This document shows, piece after piece, positions 5,462 through 6,566 of a stretch of 6,566 nt of DNA. A model generated the notes under the pieces. It was not told the DNA's origin. It did not search any database and saw only the letters and a list, made by a program, of their open reading frames with translations. Position 1 is the stretch's first letter. The number at the start of each line of letters is the position of its first letter. The position numbers were made by a program, and so were the translations under genes. Source of the stretch: Bacillota bacterium (lineage in GTDB: Bacteria; Bacillota; Clostridia; Christensenellales; CAG-138); NCBI GenBank assembly GCA_023396535.1, contig JAEWWD010000113.1, positions 1 to 6,566 on the forward strand, in the 5' to 3' direction.

Positions 5462-6139
5462 ATGGAGTACCTGTTGGATACGATCAACCTCGAAGACATT
5501 CAAACATACCGCGATTACCTGCCCATTGCCGGGGTAACATCCAACCCCAGCATTGTAAAAAAGGAAGGACATATCGATTTCTTCCAGCATATGAGAAGCA
5601 TCCGCAATATCATCGGCGTTGACCGGCCTCTGCATATTCAGGTGACGGCGGCAGACGCCGACGGCATGCTCCGGGATGCGGACGCCATGCTGCAATATGT
5701 AGACGACAAGGTATATGTCAAGGTACCCGCTACAATGGAAGGCCTGAAGGTCATGCGCATACTCAAAAAACGGGGCTACAACGTGACGGCGACGGCGATC
5801 TATACGATAGCACAGGGATTTCTGGCCATGGAAGCGGAGGCCGATTGCCTCGCGCCCTATTACAACCGCATGGAAGCACTGAATATCGACCCTGAGGAAG
5901 TCATTCGCGCGTTTTCGAAAATGATAGCGCAATACGGTTACGCCACCAAAATCATTGCGGCGAGCTTCAAAAATATGGGGCAGGTAAACAAAGCGTTTCT
6001 TGCCGGCGCGCAGGCCGCGACCGTGGACCCTTCCATACTCAAAGGCGCTCTCGAAATGCCGGATATATCAAAAGCAGTCGCGGACTTTCAGGCCGACTGG
6101 TCGAGCGTATACGGCGACAAGCTGCTCTCTGATCTGTAA
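5462..6139 (+). CDS. fsa: Fructose-6-phosphate aldolase (FSA)-type transaldolase-family protein
   Basis: This 225-residue class I aldolase matches the short FSA/TalC group (about 220 residues) rather than long transaldolases. Aligned by eye to E. coli FsaA, the active site is complete: Asp6, Asn28 in TSNPSI, Gln60 (FsaA Gln59), Schiff-base Lys87 in VYVKVPAT (FsaA Lys85), Thr111, Tyr133 and Arg136 in APYYNR (FsaA Tyr131 and Arg134) and Ser168 in AASFK (FsaA Ser166). Tyr133 and Gln60 are the residues that separate FSA from true transaldolase, which carries Phe and Glu there. The expected reaction is reversible aldol cleavage of fructose 6-phosphate to dihydroxyacetone and glyceraldehyde 3-phosphate, or a related sugar phosphate, in the cytoplasm. 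Physiological substrates of FSA enzymes remain uncertain. It follows a strong terminator, so it starts a new unit, with the PAS gene 44 bp downstream. Confidence 0.88.
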   Translation: MEYLLDTINLEDIQTYRDYLPIAGVTSNPSIVKKEGHIDFFQHMRSIRNIIGVDRPLHIQVTAADADGMLRDADAMLQYVDDKVYVKVPATMEGLKVMRILKKRGYNVTATAIYTIAQGFLAMEAEADCLAPYYNRMEALNIDPEEVIRAFSKMIAQYGYATKIIAASFKNMGQVNKAFLAGAQAATVDPSILKGALEMPDISKAVADFQADWSSVYGDKLLSDL

Positions 6140-6183
6140 TCCAGTCGGCACAGACTTGAACCATACAAGGAGGACACTCATCC

Positions 6184-6528
6184 ATGCCATTGCAGGAAAT
6201 ACAGGCCTATATACTGGACTCTATCCCCTACCCCATCGTATTTGTGGATACGGAGCATGTCATACGCTACATGAACCGTACGGCGCGATTTCAATACGGC
6301 CGGATGCGGGGGTACGGCGACTTAATCGGCAAATCCATATTCGAATGCCACAACGACGCATCAAAGGAAAAAATACTGCAGGCGGTCGAGAAGCTGAAAA
6401 ACCACGGAAATGAGATATTTCTGGGGGTAGGCGTCAACAACCAGCGGATTTATATCAATCCGGTGCGGGATGAGAACGGCGTATTGCTGGGATATTTCGA
6501 ACGGTTTGAGCTGAATCTGCAAAAATAA
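6184..6528 (+). CDS. Single PAS-domain protein without output domain
   Basis: The 114-residue product is little more than one PAS domain. Opening helix: LQEIQAYILDSIP (3-15). First strands: PIVFVDTEHVIRYMNRTA (17-34), the usual PAS beta-hairpin with the asparagine of YMN. Next comes GKSIFECHND (49-58), then a helix (59-74) and the closing strands EIFLGVGVNNQRIYINPVRDENGVLLGYFERFE (77-109). The IFECH motif with Cys55-His56 recalls the CH-containing PAS domain found in DUF438/hemerythrin-type proteins. No kinase, GGDEF, HTH or membrane segment is present, so it must act through a partner or as a stand-alone sensor or ligand binder. AAGGAGGA (6167-6174) precedes the ATG, and the gap after the aldolase stop is 44 bp with no terminator, so co-transcription is likely. 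Ligand unknown. Confidence 0.85.
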   Translation: MPLQEIQAYILDSIPYPIVFVDTEHVIRYMNRTARFQYGRMRGYGDLIGKSIFECHNDASKEKILQAVEKLKNHGNEIFLGVGVNNQRIYINPVRDENGVLLGYFERFELNLQK

Positions 6529-6566
6529 TCTGAAAGCTTCACTGCCAACACGGGCGTCTTGCACGC

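Noticed and set aside
5396..5932. 178-codon open frame on the minus strand across the aldolase gene
   Set aside because: It is antisense to a well-supported aldolase, rich in Arg, His and Cys, and has no recognisable domain.
6000..6413. 137-codon forward open frame spanning the aldolase end and PAS start
   Set aside because: It overlaps two real genes in a different frame, has no ribosome binding site and no recognisable domain.
6551..6566. Possible hairpin GCGT-N5-ACGC at the window end, perhaps a terminator after the PAS gene
   Set aside because: Only four pairs are visible and the sequence ends before any T-run could be seen.

Overview
The window looks like a chromosomal segment of a Gram-positive, probably anaerobic bacterium of the Bacillota, most likely class Clostridia. 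Grounds: purine-rich Shine-Dalgarno sequences (GGAGG, AAGGAGG) before most genes, a YfcC-type carrier, a TetR regulator of a Clostridia-like type, a fructose-6-phosphate-aldolase-type TalC protein, and moderately GC-rich genes with frequent ATA isoleucine codons. Genus cannot be decided from this sequence. No mobile element, CRISPR array, tRNA or rRNA was seen.

Layout. Positions 1-218 (minus strand) hold the N-terminal 72 codons of a TetR-family repressor cut by the window edge. Its AT-rich upstream region (219-300) carries a near-consensus promoter whose start region is covered by a 15-bp palindrome, with a second, degenerate copy 19 bp away: a textbook autoregulatory design. A separate rightward promoter (353-381) faces a four-gene co-directional block: a class I/II PLP aminotransferase (456-1625), a YfcC-family 12-14 segment carrier (1741-3222), a membrane-anchored M20 metallopeptidase of the carboxypeptidase S / PM20D1 type (3247-4701) and a small OsmC-fold protein (4722-5144). 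Gaps are 115, 24 and 20 bp, and the block ends in a strong intrinsic terminator (5204-5227). After a 317-bp spacer with several inverted repeats comes a second unit: an FSA-type aldolase (5462-6139) and a single-PAS-domain protein (6184-6528).

How the genes may work together. The first block reads as a scavenging pathway: the carrier moves an amino acid, peptide or acylated amino acid, the M20 enzyme cuts its amide bond, and the aminotransferase converts the freed amino acid (aromatic, methionine-like or a cysteine conjugate) to the 2-oxo acid. OsmC may deal with thiol or peroxide chemistry. This is inference from family and context; no substrate can be read from the sequence. The most unusual points are the CPS/PM20D1-like enzyme in an operon with an aminotransferase and carrier, the OsmC protein that has serine where the second redox cysteine is expected, and the pairing of an FSA-type aldolase with an orphan PAS protein carrying a Cys-His motif.
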